64,000 nt of DNA from Anaerocolumna sedimenticola (GCF_009931695.1 NZ_CP048000.1:4234501-4298500); one strand, 5' to 3'; shown: positions 28,731 through 38,002, counted from the first letter of the stretch. Made by a program: numbers and translations. Notes: generated by a model from the letters alone, not told the origin.

Positions 28731-29249
28731 TTAATGACAGGAAGGAAAGTTTCCATTATTGTTATTGGTCGACGGATTGCCAGAATCAGAAGCCCCTGCA
28801 CCAAATGCCTGGGCGCACTGTCCATACATAAAGGAATAGTATTCCGCATCATCCTCGGTGATATCTCCATTTGCCACAGCATCCTTTAACTCTTTCTCAA
28901 AGGTTTCACGGTCTTTTAGATTACCATTCTCATCAATCATGGAAATTGATCCGCTTCCGCAGCAATTAGCGCTGTTTAAACTATCATCCGCCTGTCCGGA
29001 AGCTGCCAGCGTAGGATCATTTGAATCTAATATCTGATCCGTTGTTTCATTTGTTTCATTCTGAGTATTATCTGTTTCTAAAAAAGCGGTTTGAGATACT
29101 CCTTCCCTAACGTTATCTGTGTTACTTGTTACTTGTGTTACATTCGTCTTAGTATTCGATATTTGTTTTCCATAGAAAGCATAACCTGTTTTAACAGATG
29201 CAACTGAAATTGCAATAACTGCTAATATAATAACTGCATTTTTCTTCAT
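28731..29249 (-). CDS. Hypothetical secreted Cys-containing protein, first gene of the metal/redox operon
   Basis: 172 residues; I do not recognise the family. An N-terminal helix (about 5-25, ending near GYAFYG) acts as a signal or anchor. A long polar linker follows, then NCCGSGSISMIDENGNLKDR, an acidic helical region (about 115-140) and a tail with GQCAQAFGAG and a final SCH. Four Cys and a terminal His could bind metal. The ATG has AGGAGG upstream. The gene's place at the head of the DUF2318/HMA-SafE operon is the only clue to its role. Confidence 0.72.
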   Translation of the reverse strand: MKKNAVIILAVIAISVASVKTGYAFYGKQISNTKTNVTQVTSNTDNVREGVSQTAFLETDNTQNETNETTDQILDSNDPTLAASGQADDSLNSANCCGSGSISMIDENGNLKDRETFEKELKDAVANGDITEDDAEYYSFMYGQCAQAFGAGASDSGNPSTNNNNGNFPSCH

Positions 29250-29372
29250 TTAACACTGCCTCCTTAACTTAATCTTCTCCTAGAGTATATTTAATTTATA
29301 TGGAGGTTTTATGGAGAAATGTTGAAACACAATTTTTTCACAAATTAATTCTCATTTTGCTTCCCGGAAAAA

Positions 29373-29412
29373 AAACGGGGTGTCCTGACCCCTTTGCCAG
29401 GACACCCCGTTT
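29373..29412 (-). terminator. Terminator of hsp20
   Basis: AAACGGGGTGTCCTG and CAGGACACCCCGTTT form a 15-bp stem, followed on the minus strand by a run of eight T. It lies directly after the hsp20 stop. Confidence 0.95.
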
Positions 29413-29426
29413 ATCTAAAGAAAGAA

Positions 29427-29840
29427 TTATTGAATTTCTATACGTTTGGAATCAATTATTTCAGCATTTTCTTTCGGAAGTTTTAATTCTAGTATTCCGT
29501 TATTATAGGATGCAGATATGTTATCTTTACTGATACCACTTACATTAAAACTTCTTGAATAGGAATTATAACGCCTTTCCTGTCTGATATAGTTATCTTT
29601 TTCTTCTTTACTTTCTTCTCTGTGTTTTGCAGTAATTCTTAAAGCATCATTATCTAAATCTATACTAATTTCCTCTTTCTTAAACCCGGGCATTTCAGCC
29701 TGCAGCAGATAATGATCACCTTTATCGATTACGTCCGTACTAAAACTACCCAAACCATTCATCAAATCTCCAAAGAAATCATTGTAAAACTTACTGAAAA
29801 ATAAAGGTTGCGTTTGTTCAAATAACATTGGTCTTAACAT
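29427..29840 (-). CDS. Hsp20/alpha-crystallin small heat shock protein
   Basis: 137 residues from MLRPMLFEQ; the ATG (29838-29840) has GGAG 8 bases upstream, while the GTG at 29849 does not. The alpha-crystallin domain covers about 40-130 (DVIDKGDHYLLQAEMPGFKK, SFNVSGISKDNISASYNNGI, LELKLPK). The C-terminal I-x-I/V-type tail appears as KRIEIQ. ATP-independent chaperone of denatured proteins in the cytoplasm. It is a single-gene unit. No clear CIRCE element was found in its 265-base upstream region. Confidence 0.95.
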   Translation of the reverse strand: MLRPMLFEQTQPLFFSKFYNDFFGDLMNGLGSFSTDVIDKGDHYLLQAEMPGFKKEEISIDLDNDALRITAKHREESKEEKDNYIRQERRYNSYSRSFNVSGISKDNISASYNNGILELKLPKENAEIIDSKRIEIQ

Positions 29841-29994
29841 AAAAATCACTCCATTCTTTTAATTTGCAATAGAACCATTTCTATTGTAAAGGATCCAATA
29901 TTTTTATATCCTTTGTAATATATGTTATACACCTTATATAACAAATATACAATTAAATAAATATAAATACTTTATAAAATATTTATAAAAATAT

Positions 29995-30039
29995 AAGCCA
30001 GTTGAACACTACAAAAATATATAGAGTTCGAACTGACTT
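29995..30039 (-). terminator. Probable terminator of mltG
   Basis: AAGCCAGTTGAAC and GTTCGAACTGACTT pair (with one bulge and one mismatch) around an AT-rich loop, about 67 bases after the mltG stop; the minus strand continues with TATATTTTTATAA. Confidence 0.55.
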
Positions 30040-30105
30040 ATCGTTTAAATACTAAATTATATTTGATAAAATATCATTATAAAATCTTATCTTATAAATT
30101 CTTTC

Positions 30106-31401
30106 TTATTTGCCTGAAACCGCTTGGATTTCTTCATACGTTGATGCGTAATAATATTTTCCATTCTCATCACTATAAAAATATAAATAATCCGTCTCCG
30201 CAGGATTTAACGCTGCCTGGATGGAGGCTTTGCCTGGATTACATATCGGTCCTGCTGGTAAGGCACTGCATTTATAAGTATTATAATATGAATTATAACG
30301 GTTAATATCTCCGGTAATATAAGGTTTAATATATCGTTCCACATAAAAAATGGAAGCATCCAGCTGTAACTTCATATTATCATTCAAACGGTTATGGATA
30401 ACGGATGAAATCATAGCCTTTTGTTCTGAATTTCCCGCTTCCTTTTCAATCAGGGATGCAATTGTTAATATTTCATCCATGGAATAACCAAGGCTTTCTG
30501 CCTTTTCTCTGTCTTGTGCAGTAATCTTAGACTCTGTATTCCGTAAAAACTTTCCGATTGCATCTTCCGGTTTACTTAACCGATAAAATTCATAGGTATC
30601 AGGGAATAAATACCCTTCCAGACGAAAGCATCTGTTTTTATTTTTCACTATCTCATTGACTAGGGTATATTTACTGTAATCATAATTATTAAGAGCATCA
30701 TATAAACCGGTCGTATTCGGACAAACTCCTTTTTTAACAAGCAGGTTAAATACTTGAGCTACGGAATAACCCTCCGGAATTGTAACTTTGACCGTATTAG
30801 AGATGTTCGTAACACTGGTAGCTTTAGGGATCGCTGATACAGCCCCATAAGGATTATAAGCAATTAACCCGCTGTATGTATATGTATCATATCCTGTCGT
30901 CTGCATTTCTGCAGTTTTAAAAGATTTAACCCCTGTTGTAACTGACATAACCCACTTTAAGGCAGACATATGAATCATCATTACAGAACTGTTTGTGGAA
31001 ATATAGGCTTTATAGGGCATTGATTTTTTAACCGGTTTGGACTTGGAATTGGCATAATAATCACAATAATTACTATCTTTAGTAAAAGTAACTTTCCTGC
31101 CGTTACTTATATTTACAACAGCAGCCTTTTTCATCTTTGAATCATAGCTAAAGCTTAAAGCAGGCATCAGACTGGTTAATTTCTTTAAGGGTACCATGAT
31201 ATTACCGCTTTGCGTGATCTCTATCCCGGCAGCTTTCGTCTTACTGTTCAAATCATAAAAGGAATACTTTCCATTTTTGTCAGCAACGATTATTCCATAC
31301 TGTTTTACAGCTCCGCTGACTTCTTTTGGAAAAATCGCTGAAGAAACAGTCATAATACAAGCGAGTAGCAATACAAATAATTTTTTACTTCTTTTTAACA
31401 T
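30106..31401 (-). CDS. mltG: MltG-like endolytic transglycosylase with N-terminal stalk-binding domain
   Basis: 431 residues. A signal peptide (MLKRSKKLFVLLLACIMTVS) is followed by a copper-amine-oxidase-N-like domain (about 35-150: NIMVPLKKLTSLMPALSFSY). The YceG/MltG catalytic domain (about 205-430) has TIPEGYSVAQVFNLL, LEGYLFPDTYEF, LTIASLIEKEAG (catalytic Glu), VIHNRLNDNMKLQLDASIFY and ALPAGPICNPGKASIQAAL. It cuts nascent peptidoglycan strands at the membrane. Typical MltG has a membrane anchor; here the N-terminal region differs, so the protein may be secreted or anchored through its stalk domain. Confidence 0.92.
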   Translation of the reverse strand: MLKRSKKLFVLLLACIMTVSSAIFPKEVSGAVKQYGIIVADKNGKYSFYDLNSKTKAAGIEITQSGNIMVPLKKLTSLMPALSFSYDSKMKKAAVVNISNGRKVTFTKDSNYCDYYANSKSKPVKKSMPYKAYISTNSSVMMIHMSALKWVMSVTTGVKSFKTAEMQTTGYDTYTYSGLIAYNPYGAVSAIPKATSVTNISNTVKVTIPEGYSVAQVFNLLVKKGVCPNTTGLYDALNNYDYSKYTLVNEIVKNKNRCFRLEGYLFPDTYEFYRLSKPEDAIGKFLRNTESKITAQDREKAESLGYSMDEILTIASLIEKEAGNSEQKAMISSVIHNRLNDNMKLQLDASIFYVERYIKPYITGDINRYNSYYNTYKCSALPAGPICNPGKASIQAALNPAETDYLYFYSDENGKYYYASTYEEIQAVSGK

Positions 31402-31612
31402 ACATCTCTTCCTTTCTTAAATATCATACCTAATTGTAATAAAATCATAATTGCCTTACTTTTTTAAATTTTGCCCCGACTTCTATTTTACTCTTACTTT
31501 TGTAAGAAGTCATCTTAATTTTATCTTAAGATGCAAAAAATATGATTTCATTGTGAAATAAATACATTTTTGATATAATAATTGTAAAATTAAGGTATTA
31601 AAGGAGGCTATT

Positions 31613-32443
31613 ATGCTGGAGCTACCAGAAAGTTATTCTATTTCCAAACAGATTAACCAAACTCTGAAAGGCAAACTAATTAAAAACGCAGTTGCTAATT
31701 CATCACCCCATAAATTTGCCTGGTATTTTGGTGATCCGAGTAATTACCGGTTTTTACTTACTGGCCAAAGCATTAAGGAGGCAAAAGCAGTTGCGGGTCA
31801 AGTGGAACTATATGCCGGTGACATACGGATATTATTCAGCGACGGTGTGAATATTCGTTATTTTGAAAAAAGGGATAAAATACCGGCTAAACATCAACTG
31901 AGGATTGATTTTGAGGATGATTCATCCCTGGTCTGTTGTGTCCAGATGTACGGAGGTTTATGGGTCTATCATGAAGGTGAAAATGAGAATCCCTACTATC
32001 TGGTTGCCAAAAGGAAGCCCTCTCCTTTAAGTACCGATTTCTCAAAGTCCTATTTTGACACCATGTTTCAGGAAGAGAATAAAAAAAATCTCTCCGCTAA
32101 AGCCTTTTTAGCAACGGAACAGCGTATTCCGGGACTTGGAAATGGTATTTTGCAGGATATATTATTTCATGCAAAAATACACCCCAAAAGAAAAATAGAT
32201 ACCCTGGCAAGGGATGAAACTAACGGATTGTTTGATGCTGTAAAAACAGTAATTAATAGGATGGCAAAAGACGGCGGACGTGATACGGAAAAAGATTTGT
32301 TTGGCAAAAACGGCGGATATCATACGATATTAAGTAAAAATACCGCCGGTAAGCCTTGCCCTGTATGTGGTACCTTAATTAAAAAAGAAGCCTATTTAGG
32401 CGGGAGTATTTATCTTTGTGAAGGCTGCCAGAGATTGTCCTGA
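31613..32443 (+). CDS. Fpg/Nei-family DNA glycosylase-like protein lacking Pro2
   Basis: 276 residues; AAGGAGG lies 8 bases upstream. The protein starts M-L-E-L-P-E-S instead of M-P-E-L-P-E, so the N-terminal proline that acts as nucleophile in Fpg/Nei enzymes is absent, although Glu3 is kept. The helix-two-turn-helix motif (IPGLGNGILQDILFHAKIHP) and C-terminal zinc finger (CPVCGT ... LCEGC) are intact, so DNA binding is expected. Similar proteins in Clostridia are usually named endonuclease VIII. The zinc-finger Arg loop (YLGGSIYLCEGCQR) retains Arg near the end. Catalysis may differ from the classic mechanism. Confidence 0.9.
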   Translation: MLELPESYSISKQINQTLKGKLIKNAVANSSPHKFAWYFGDPSNYRFLLTGQSIKEAKAVAGQVELYAGDIRILFSDGVNIRYFEKRDKIPAKHQLRIDFEDDSSLVCCVQMYGGLWVYHEGENENPYYLVAKRKPSPLSTDFSKSYFDTMFQEENKKNLSAKAFLATEQRIPGLGNGILQDILFHAKIHPKRKIDTLARDETNGLFDAVKTVINRMAKDGGRDTEKDLFGKNGGYHTILSKNTAGKPCPVCGTLIKKEAYLGGSIYLCEGCQRLS

Positions 32444-32613
32444 ACCTGATAGCAATCCTATTTTTTTTGTATTACTTTATTATGGCAGATTTCGAATTAA
32501 TTTGTCAGAATTCCCTTGTCATTTATCATTAAATTATCTTGTAATTATTTGCATAAAGACAAGGAGGCCGTTCATAAGATTAATAATGATATAAAGAAAG
32601 AATTTGGGCTGCC

Positions 32614-33777
32614 ATGAATACAAAGCAAAATATACAAATCATTGTTAGTTGCAGTGACTATGAAAATAATTATGACGAAGTTGCAGCTATGGGAAAGGTT
32701 AAATATCGGCTTCCTATGATTGATTCTTATGTCATTGAAGTGGAGCAAGACAGATTGGATCAGCTGCAAGAAGAAAATGCATTATGGAGTTATGAGGTTG
32801 ACACCCATATTACTGCCCAAATGAACCGCGCAGCGGAAATCATTGAGTTAAAGTGGGCACATGAAAGAAAGATATTTGGTGAAAACATCGGAGTTGCCGT
32901 TGTAGATACAGGTATATGTATGCATAAGGATTTTACGGAAGGCGGTACCCGCATACTGGGTTTTTATGATCTGATACACGGCAGAACGGAACCTTATGAT
33001 GACAACGGCCACGGAAGTCATGTGGCCGGTATTATCGGTGGAAACGGATTTTTATCTAACCGTAAATATATTGGAGTAGCGCCAAAATGCAATCTGGTTG
33101 GAATTAAAGTTCTAGACCAGAAAGGTGACGGCAATATATCCGATGTTTTAGCCGGTCTGCAATGGATCATTGATAACAAAGAAAGATATAATATCCGTGT
33201 TGTTAATATATCCGTCGGAACTACAACGAAGGAAAATGTGGATGAGAACTCTTTATTGGTCAAAGGTGTTAATGCCGTCTGGGATGCAGGAATTGTGGTG
33301 GTTGTAGCTGCCGGCAATAATGGTCCCGGCCCCATGTCCATATCTACTCCGGGAATCAGCAGAAAAGTGATCACAGTAGGCTCCTCCGATGACCGGATTA
33401 CCGTTGAATTATTTGGTAATAAGACAATGGATTATTCCGGAAGGGGGCCTACGGCTTCCTGCATTAAAAAACCTGATATTGTGGCACCGGGTTCTAATAT
33501 CATATCCTGCAGTACAATGAAAAATTATCAAAGATACCGTTATAATTTACTGAATAATCCACGCAATGATTATTCCAATTTAATGTATACCATAAAAAGC
33601 GGAACCTCTATGGCAACGCCAATAGTTTCCGGTGCAATTGCTTTATTATTATCCAAATATCCGAAAATGACGAATAAGGAAGTTAAATTAAAACTCAGGG
33701 AAAGCGCAGTTGATTTAGGTTATCCCTGGTCAAAGCAGGGCTGGGGATTATTAAATATCCCAAAATTGTTAGAATAA
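32614..33777 (+). CDS. Subtilisin-family (S8) serine protease, intracellular type
   Basis: 387 residues without a signal peptide. The catalytic triad is visible: Asp in VAVVDTGI (about 94), His in NGHGSHVAG (about 131) and Ser in GTSMATPIVSG (about 331); the oxyanion Asn is in AAGNNGPG. Residues 1-85 (NTKQNIQIIVSCSDYENNYD) look like a short inhibitor-type prodomain. Intracellular subtilases degrade cytoplasmic proteins or act in sporulation. The start lacks a close GGAGG; the nearest strong site is 45 bases upstream (32561-32567), so translation may be modest. A palindromic element follows the gene. Confidence 0.93.
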   Translation: MNTKQNIQIIVSCSDYENNYDEVAAMGKVKYRLPMIDSYVIEVEQDRLDQLQEENALWSYEVDTHITAQMNRAAEIIELKWAHERKIFGENIGVAVVDTGICMHKDFTEGGTRILGFYDLIHGRTEPYDDNGHGSHVAGIIGGNGFLSNRKYIGVAPKCNLVGIKVLDQKGDGNISDVLAGLQWIIDNKERYNIRVVNISVGTTTKENVDENSLLVKGVNAVWDAGIVVVVAAGNNGPGPMSISTPGISRKVITVGSSDDRITVELFGNKTMDYSGRGPTASCIKKPDIVAPGSNIISCSTMKNYQRYRYNLLNNPRNDYSNLMYTIKSGTSMATPIVSGAIALLLSKYPKMTNKEVKLKLRESAVDLGYPWSKQGWGLLNIPKLLE

Positions 33778-33782
33778 AAACA

Positions 33783-33927
33783 GGTTATAAAAAAGCTGAT
33801 ACAAAAAATAATTTACATAATTTTGGTCTGGAAATAGTTTAATTTCGCAGAGATTTTGTGAAATTTAACCATATTCCAGACCAGGTTGTTAGATTATAAA
33901 TTTATATCAGCTTTTCTAATTATAACA
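33783..33927. repeat. Nested palindromic element
   Basis: An outer inverted repeat (GGTTATAaaaaAAGCTGATA ... TATCAGCTTTTctaaTTATAAC) encloses an inner one (GGTCTGGAAATAgTTTAATTTC ... GAAATTTAACCATATTCCAGACC). The whole region could fold into one long hairpin. No frame is present. It may be a MITE, a terminator with extended stem, or both. Confidence 0.65.
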
Positions 33928-34031
33928 GATTATAGCGGAACAATTTTATCTGCCAAATATTTCATACCATATAATCTTGTTACGCCATAATCCATCAGAC
34001 AACAAATATATACAGATATATATCCATCTAT

Positions 34032-34586
34032 TTAGAATTTCTTATACATATCTTTTTTAGCACCGCAAACAGGACAATTATCCGGAGCTCCGTCTAGTAC
34101 GGTATGACCGCAGACCGGACAGATATAAACGGATTTTAATTCCATGTCTTTTCCTTCTTTTGCCGCATTCTGTGCCTGTGCAAATAAATCAGCGTGTATT
34201 TTTTCTGCTTCAAGAGCAAAATGGAAAGAGCGCTGTGCCCCCTTTTCATTTTGAAATTCAGCGGCATTTAAATAAACCGGATACATTTGCTCTACTTCAT
34301 GGAGTTCTCCGTTGATGGCCCCCTGTAAATTATCAACCGTTTTGCCCGTTCCAAATACTGCTCCGGCCGTAACGGTAGCATCCGAGGTAGTCCCGTCGAT
34401 TTCCTTAAAATGATTATTTGCATGAACTCTTTCCGCAAAGGATATGGCCTCAAAAAGCTTTGCAATATTGGGGAAACCCTCTTTTTCAGCTACAGCCCCC
34501 CAGGTTAGATATCTCATGTGTGCCATACTTTCACCGCCGTATGCGGAATGTAAAAAGTCACTTGTCATTGCATTTGAAACTGCCAT
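34032..34586 (-). CDS. rbr: Rubrerythrin
   Basis: 184 residues. The ferritin-like diiron domain (about 1-140) has the expected Glu and His ligands in E19-S-M-A-H, A-E-K-E-G and A-E-R-V-H-A-N-N-H, and the C-terminal rubredoxin domain has YICPVCGHTV and NCPVCGAKK (two CxxC). Rubrerythrin reduces hydrogen peroxide in anaerobes. GGAGG is upstream of the ATG. The promoter region is occupied by a MITE-like element (34613-34761). Confidence 0.96.
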   Translation of the reverse strand: MAVSNAMTSDFLHSAYGGESMAHMRYLTWGAVAEKEGFPNIAKLFEAISFAERVHANNHFKEIDGTTSDATVTAGAVFGTGKTVDNLQGAINGELHEVEQMYPVYLNAAEFQNEKGAQRSFHFALEAEKIHADLFAQAQNAAKEGKDMELKSVYICPVCGHTVLDGAPDNCPVCGAKKDMYKKF

Positions 34587-34612
34587 AATATACCTCCTTA
34601 ATATTTATAATA

Positions 34613-34761
34613 TAGGCAATTGCGAAACTATTTAATTTTCTGAATATACCATACAATTAATACTATTTCATAGCTTCAGTTGCCCTATGGGACAGATTTG
34701 GCTCTGAAATAGTATAATTGTATGGTATATAGATGCAATAATGGTGTTTCGCAATTACCTA
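34613..34761. mobile_element. MITE-like palindromic element, copy 1
   Basis: About 149 bases with terminal inverted repeats GGCAATTGCGAAAC and GTTTCGCAATTACC, flanked by TA. The interior is also largely self-complementary (ATACCATACAATTAATACTA with TAGTATAATTGTATGGTAT). A homologous copy lies at 57654-57803. No transposase is encoded. It lies between the KorAB genes and rubrerythrin and may affect rubrerythrin expression. Confidence 0.8.
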
Positions 34762-34806
34762 ATTTGTATAGTGACCTGTTTTATAGTATGAATCTATAAT
34801 TTTTCT

Positions 34807-35652
34807 TTATACAAACTCCTGTATTAATTTTTCCATAACCTCTGGATCTGTTGGCCTGTTCAATAAAGGTTCTCCGGATTTTAATATCTGATTTTTTGCA
34901 TGAAAATCTGCTTTTGTTTCCCGGTATATGATACCAATAGGAATCTTATCTCCGAATTCCAGGGCTTTCCCAAAAGCAGCCATTTTATCCGTGGGATCAT
35001 AATTATCCTCTAAATGATAAACCCGGTTCTTATAAAACGCAAAAGTATTCACCTTATTAAAACTGATACATGGCTGCAAAATATCAACAAATGCATATCC
35101 TTTATAACTGATTGCTTCTTTCATAACAGAAATCAAATGCTCCGTATCTCCGCTAAACGATCTTGCAACAAATCCGGCTCCCGCTGAGATTGCCATAAGT
35201 ATGGGGTTAAAAGGTGTATTACTGTTACCGTTTATCTGTACGTCTGTTTTATGTCCTTCTCCAGTTGTAGGTGATGCCTGGCCTTTGGTTAATCCGTAAA
35301 TCTGGTTATCATGAACAAAATGAGTTATATCTACATTTCTTCTTATATTATGTATAAAGTGATTGCCGCCCTCACCATAAGAGTCACCGTCGCCGGTGTT
35401 TACGATTACGGTAAGTTTTTCATTGGCTATTTTTGCTGCCACTGCTGCAGGTAATGATCTTCCGTGTAAACCGCAGAAACGGTTGGCGCTGATATATTGC
35501 GGTGTCTTGGCTGCCTGGCCGATACCCGCAACCATAAGTACTTCAAAAGGATCTTTGCCAAGTTCCTCCAAGGCTGTTTTTAAACATCTTAATATGTTAA
35601 AATTACCGCAGCCCGGACACCAGGCTGTTTCATAAGTGCTGAATGTATCCAT
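34807..35652 (-). CDS. korB: 2-oxoacid:ferredoxin oxidoreductase, beta (TPP) subunit
   Basis: 281 residues. The N-terminus has WCPGCGNFNILR, with the CxxC of this subunit. The TPP-Mg site is visible as VNTGDGDSYGEGGNHFIHNI. Together with the alpha/gamma subunit just upstream (stop 1 base before) it forms an enzyme that decarboxylates a 2-oxoacid to acyl-CoA and reduces ferredoxin. The exact substrate (2-oxoglutarate, branched-chain or other) cannot be set from sequence alone. Confidence 0.92.
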   Translation of the reverse strand: MDTFSTYETAWCPGCGNFNILRCLKTALEELGKDPFEVLMVAGIGQAAKTPQYISANRFCGLHGRSLPAAVAAKIANEKLTVIVNTGDGDSYGEGGNHFIHNIRRNVDITHFVHDNQIYGLTKGQASPTTGEGHKTDVQINGNSNTPFNPILMAISAGAGFVARSFSGDTEHLISVMKEAISYKGYAFVDILQPCISFNKVNTFAFYKNRVYHLEDNYDPTDKMAAFGKALEFGDKIPIGIIYRETKADFHAKNQILKSGEPLLNRPTDPEVMEKLIQEFV

Positions 35653-35653
35653 A

Positions 35654-37323
35654 TTAAATACAGCCTCCTTTCAGTAATCTTTGCGTAATCTCCTCGCCGG
35701 ATATCTGTCGGCCGTCATACTTTAGTACGGAATTTGTACACGTAATTCCAGTCTTCTCCCGTATTAAATCTGCTAACTGGCCTGTTGCATTTTGCTCTAT
35801 ATTAATAATGTTTTTTACTGAAGCTGTTAATTCCTTTAGCTTTTTAGTTGGTAAAGGATATAGATCGCCAAATACTAAAGCGCCATATTTACCATGTTCC
35901 GTTGCATTCAAACTCTTTACCGCTTCAGCTATAGGTCCATATGTGGATCCCCATCCAAGTAATAATGTACTACAGTTCTCTGCTCCAATAAACTCCGGTT
36001 CTGTTAATTCCTCTTCTAATTTATTTAATTTTCTCATACGCTTATCCATCATAGCTTTACGTACCTCAGCTGATTCCGTAATAAATCCGTATACATCATG
36101 TTCATCACTGTCTGCGGAAACAAAGTATCTGGAATTACCCGGAATTAATCTTGGTGATATACCATCCTCCGTTAAGTCGTATCTTAAATATTCGCCTTCC
36201 ATTTCATCCGCTTTTGCCGGTTCAGCTTTCGGTATATTGCTACAATCATAAGGTTCCACGCATGCAGTGGAATCACCAAGATATTGATCACTTAACAGAA
36301 TAACAGGTATCTGATATTTTTCAGCCAGGTAAAATGCCCGGGCTGTTTGATAAAACGCGTCCTTATGGTTTCTTAATGCTATAACCATTCTGGGAAATTC
36401 ACCCTGTGCTGCAGAAATTACAAATTTTAAATCACTCTGTTCTGTTCTTGTGGGTAATCCGGTTGCCGGACCCGGACGCTGAACATCTACTGCAACCAAT
36501 GGTATTTCAGCGATACCGGAGAATCCCAAGGCTTCTACTTTCAGGCAGAAACCACCGCCCGAAGTACCAGTCATGGCACGTGCTCCGGCATAGTAAGCAC
36601 CTAAAGCCATATTAATCGCTGCTATCTCATCTTCCGCCTGTTCAACCACAATACCGGTTTCATTACATTTTGATGCCAGAAATTCCATAACAGCAGTAGA
36701 GGGTGACATAGGATAAGCAGAATAAAATTTTAAACCTGCAGCTATTGCTCCCATAGCCAGAGCTTTACTTCCGGATATTAACATCCAATCACCGTATTTA
36801 CCATCCATATGATCAAATCTTTTTTCTACACTGTCGTAACCGGCTTTTATTGCCTTTAAATTTACCTCCAGATATTGTTCTTTTACGGAGGTTTTCATAA
36901 TATTTTCCGCATATTCCAAGGTTTCTCCGAACAATTTCAGTACCGCCCCAACGGCTATACTTCCGGAAGCTTTGATGTTACCCAAATCTTTTGCCATTTT
37001 ATCCATATCCAGTTTTATGATCCGGGTTCTTCTGCTGTTAAACTACTGTCACATAAAATAAAACCTTTATCCTTTAATTTATTTTTATGTAATATAACTG
37101 TTTCATCATTCAGAGCAATGATTCCATCCAATTTATCGTTATGGGATGTAATTATTTCAGTACCAAATCGGATCATGGAAAAATTATGGCCGCCACGGAC
37201 ACGTGACATAAAGTCCCTTACAGTAAATACATAATAACCGGATCTTTTTAATAATTTTTCCAGTATTGCTGCCGTTGTTTCAACACCCTGACCGGCAGCT
37301 CCGCCAATTAAAATGTTATACAT
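35654..37323 (-). pseudogene. korA: 2-oxoacid:ferredoxin oxidoreductase, fused gamma-alpha subunit, frameshifted
   Basis: Two frames (37323-37015 and 37006-35654) are parts of one KorA protein of about 556 residues. The first starts MYNILIGGAAGQGVETTAAI, the gamma domain's nucleotide loop, but ends at about 102 residues, where gamma domains run to about 180. The second starts MDKMAKDLGNIKASGS, which is the rest of the gamma domain, then the alpha subunit (SGSKALAMGAIAAGLKFYSA, TGTSGGGFCLKVEALG). Adding one base in the CCCGG run near 37022-37026 joins them as EEPGIIKLDMDKMAKDLG. No ribosome site precedes the second start, which argues for one gene. Confidence 0.78.
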
Positions 37324-37748
37324 AGATTTCCTCCTTTTCCATTTTATTACATGTATTATACTTTAATTAAAGTATTATTTCAACATATAAACCAAATATT
37401 TCTGCTATTTATATATATTGCCTTATATTTTTCCATATTATTTATTATTTTAATAATATATTATACAATTTCCAGCCGCTGTATTAATCATTATATGGGT
37501 GACGATAAAAAGCACCGCCTTTATTAGAAGTTTGAAAAGCAACTTCTGATAAGTTATATATTATAATGATTGCTGAAGTATGCAAGCTTTTTTAGATTTA
37601 ATATAAAAAATTGGAAAACCTATGGGATTCATATACTAATCATGTCGTTATTTGCGATAAAAAGAATATGATTTTTTTTAAAAATATAGGAAATGAGGCA
37701 AGCATAAATTCATATGATACATTGTAATAACAAATAGGAGGCTCATAC
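37324..37748. other. AT-rich intergenic region
   Basis: Separates divergent korA and the high-cysteine gene. A small hairpin (AGAAGTT-TGAAAAGC-AACTTCT) lies near 37528-37549. Promoters for both genes should lie here, but I could not assign boxes with confidence. Confidence 0.45.
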
Positions 37749-37964
37749 ATGAGTGATTTAGCAGCAACAAACTGTGGATGCGACAGAGGAGTTTTCGGTG
37801 GTTCATCTTGTATCCTTATAATAATCCTGTTACTGTGCTGTTGTGGCGGTAATAATGGTTTATTAGGCGGTGGATTTGGCGATGGATGTAGAAATGACGG
37901 ATGCAGTTCTATCATATTAATTATCTTAATCCTTTGCTTATGTGGTGATGGCCGTTTCTTCTAA
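37749..37964 (+). CDS. Small Gly/Cys-rich hydrophobic protein (HCB protein 13-like)
   Basis: 71 residues with nine cysteines. Two very hydrophobic segments (SCILIIILLLCCC and SSIILIILILCLC) are separated by a glycine-rich turn (GGNNGLLGGGFGDGCRNDGC). AGGAGG lies 6-7 bases upstream. Similar small proteins in Clostridia carry the label 'chorion class high-cysteine HCB protein 13'; their role is not known, and spore-coat association has been suggested by composition only. A terminator follows. Confidence 0.8.
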   Translation: MSDLAATNCGCDRGVFGGSSCILIIILLLCCCGGNNGLLGGGFGDGCRNDGCSSIILIILILCLCGDGRFF

Positions 37965-38002
37965 TTATCATCAAAACAAGTCTTGATTCAAAATGAGTCC
38001 AG

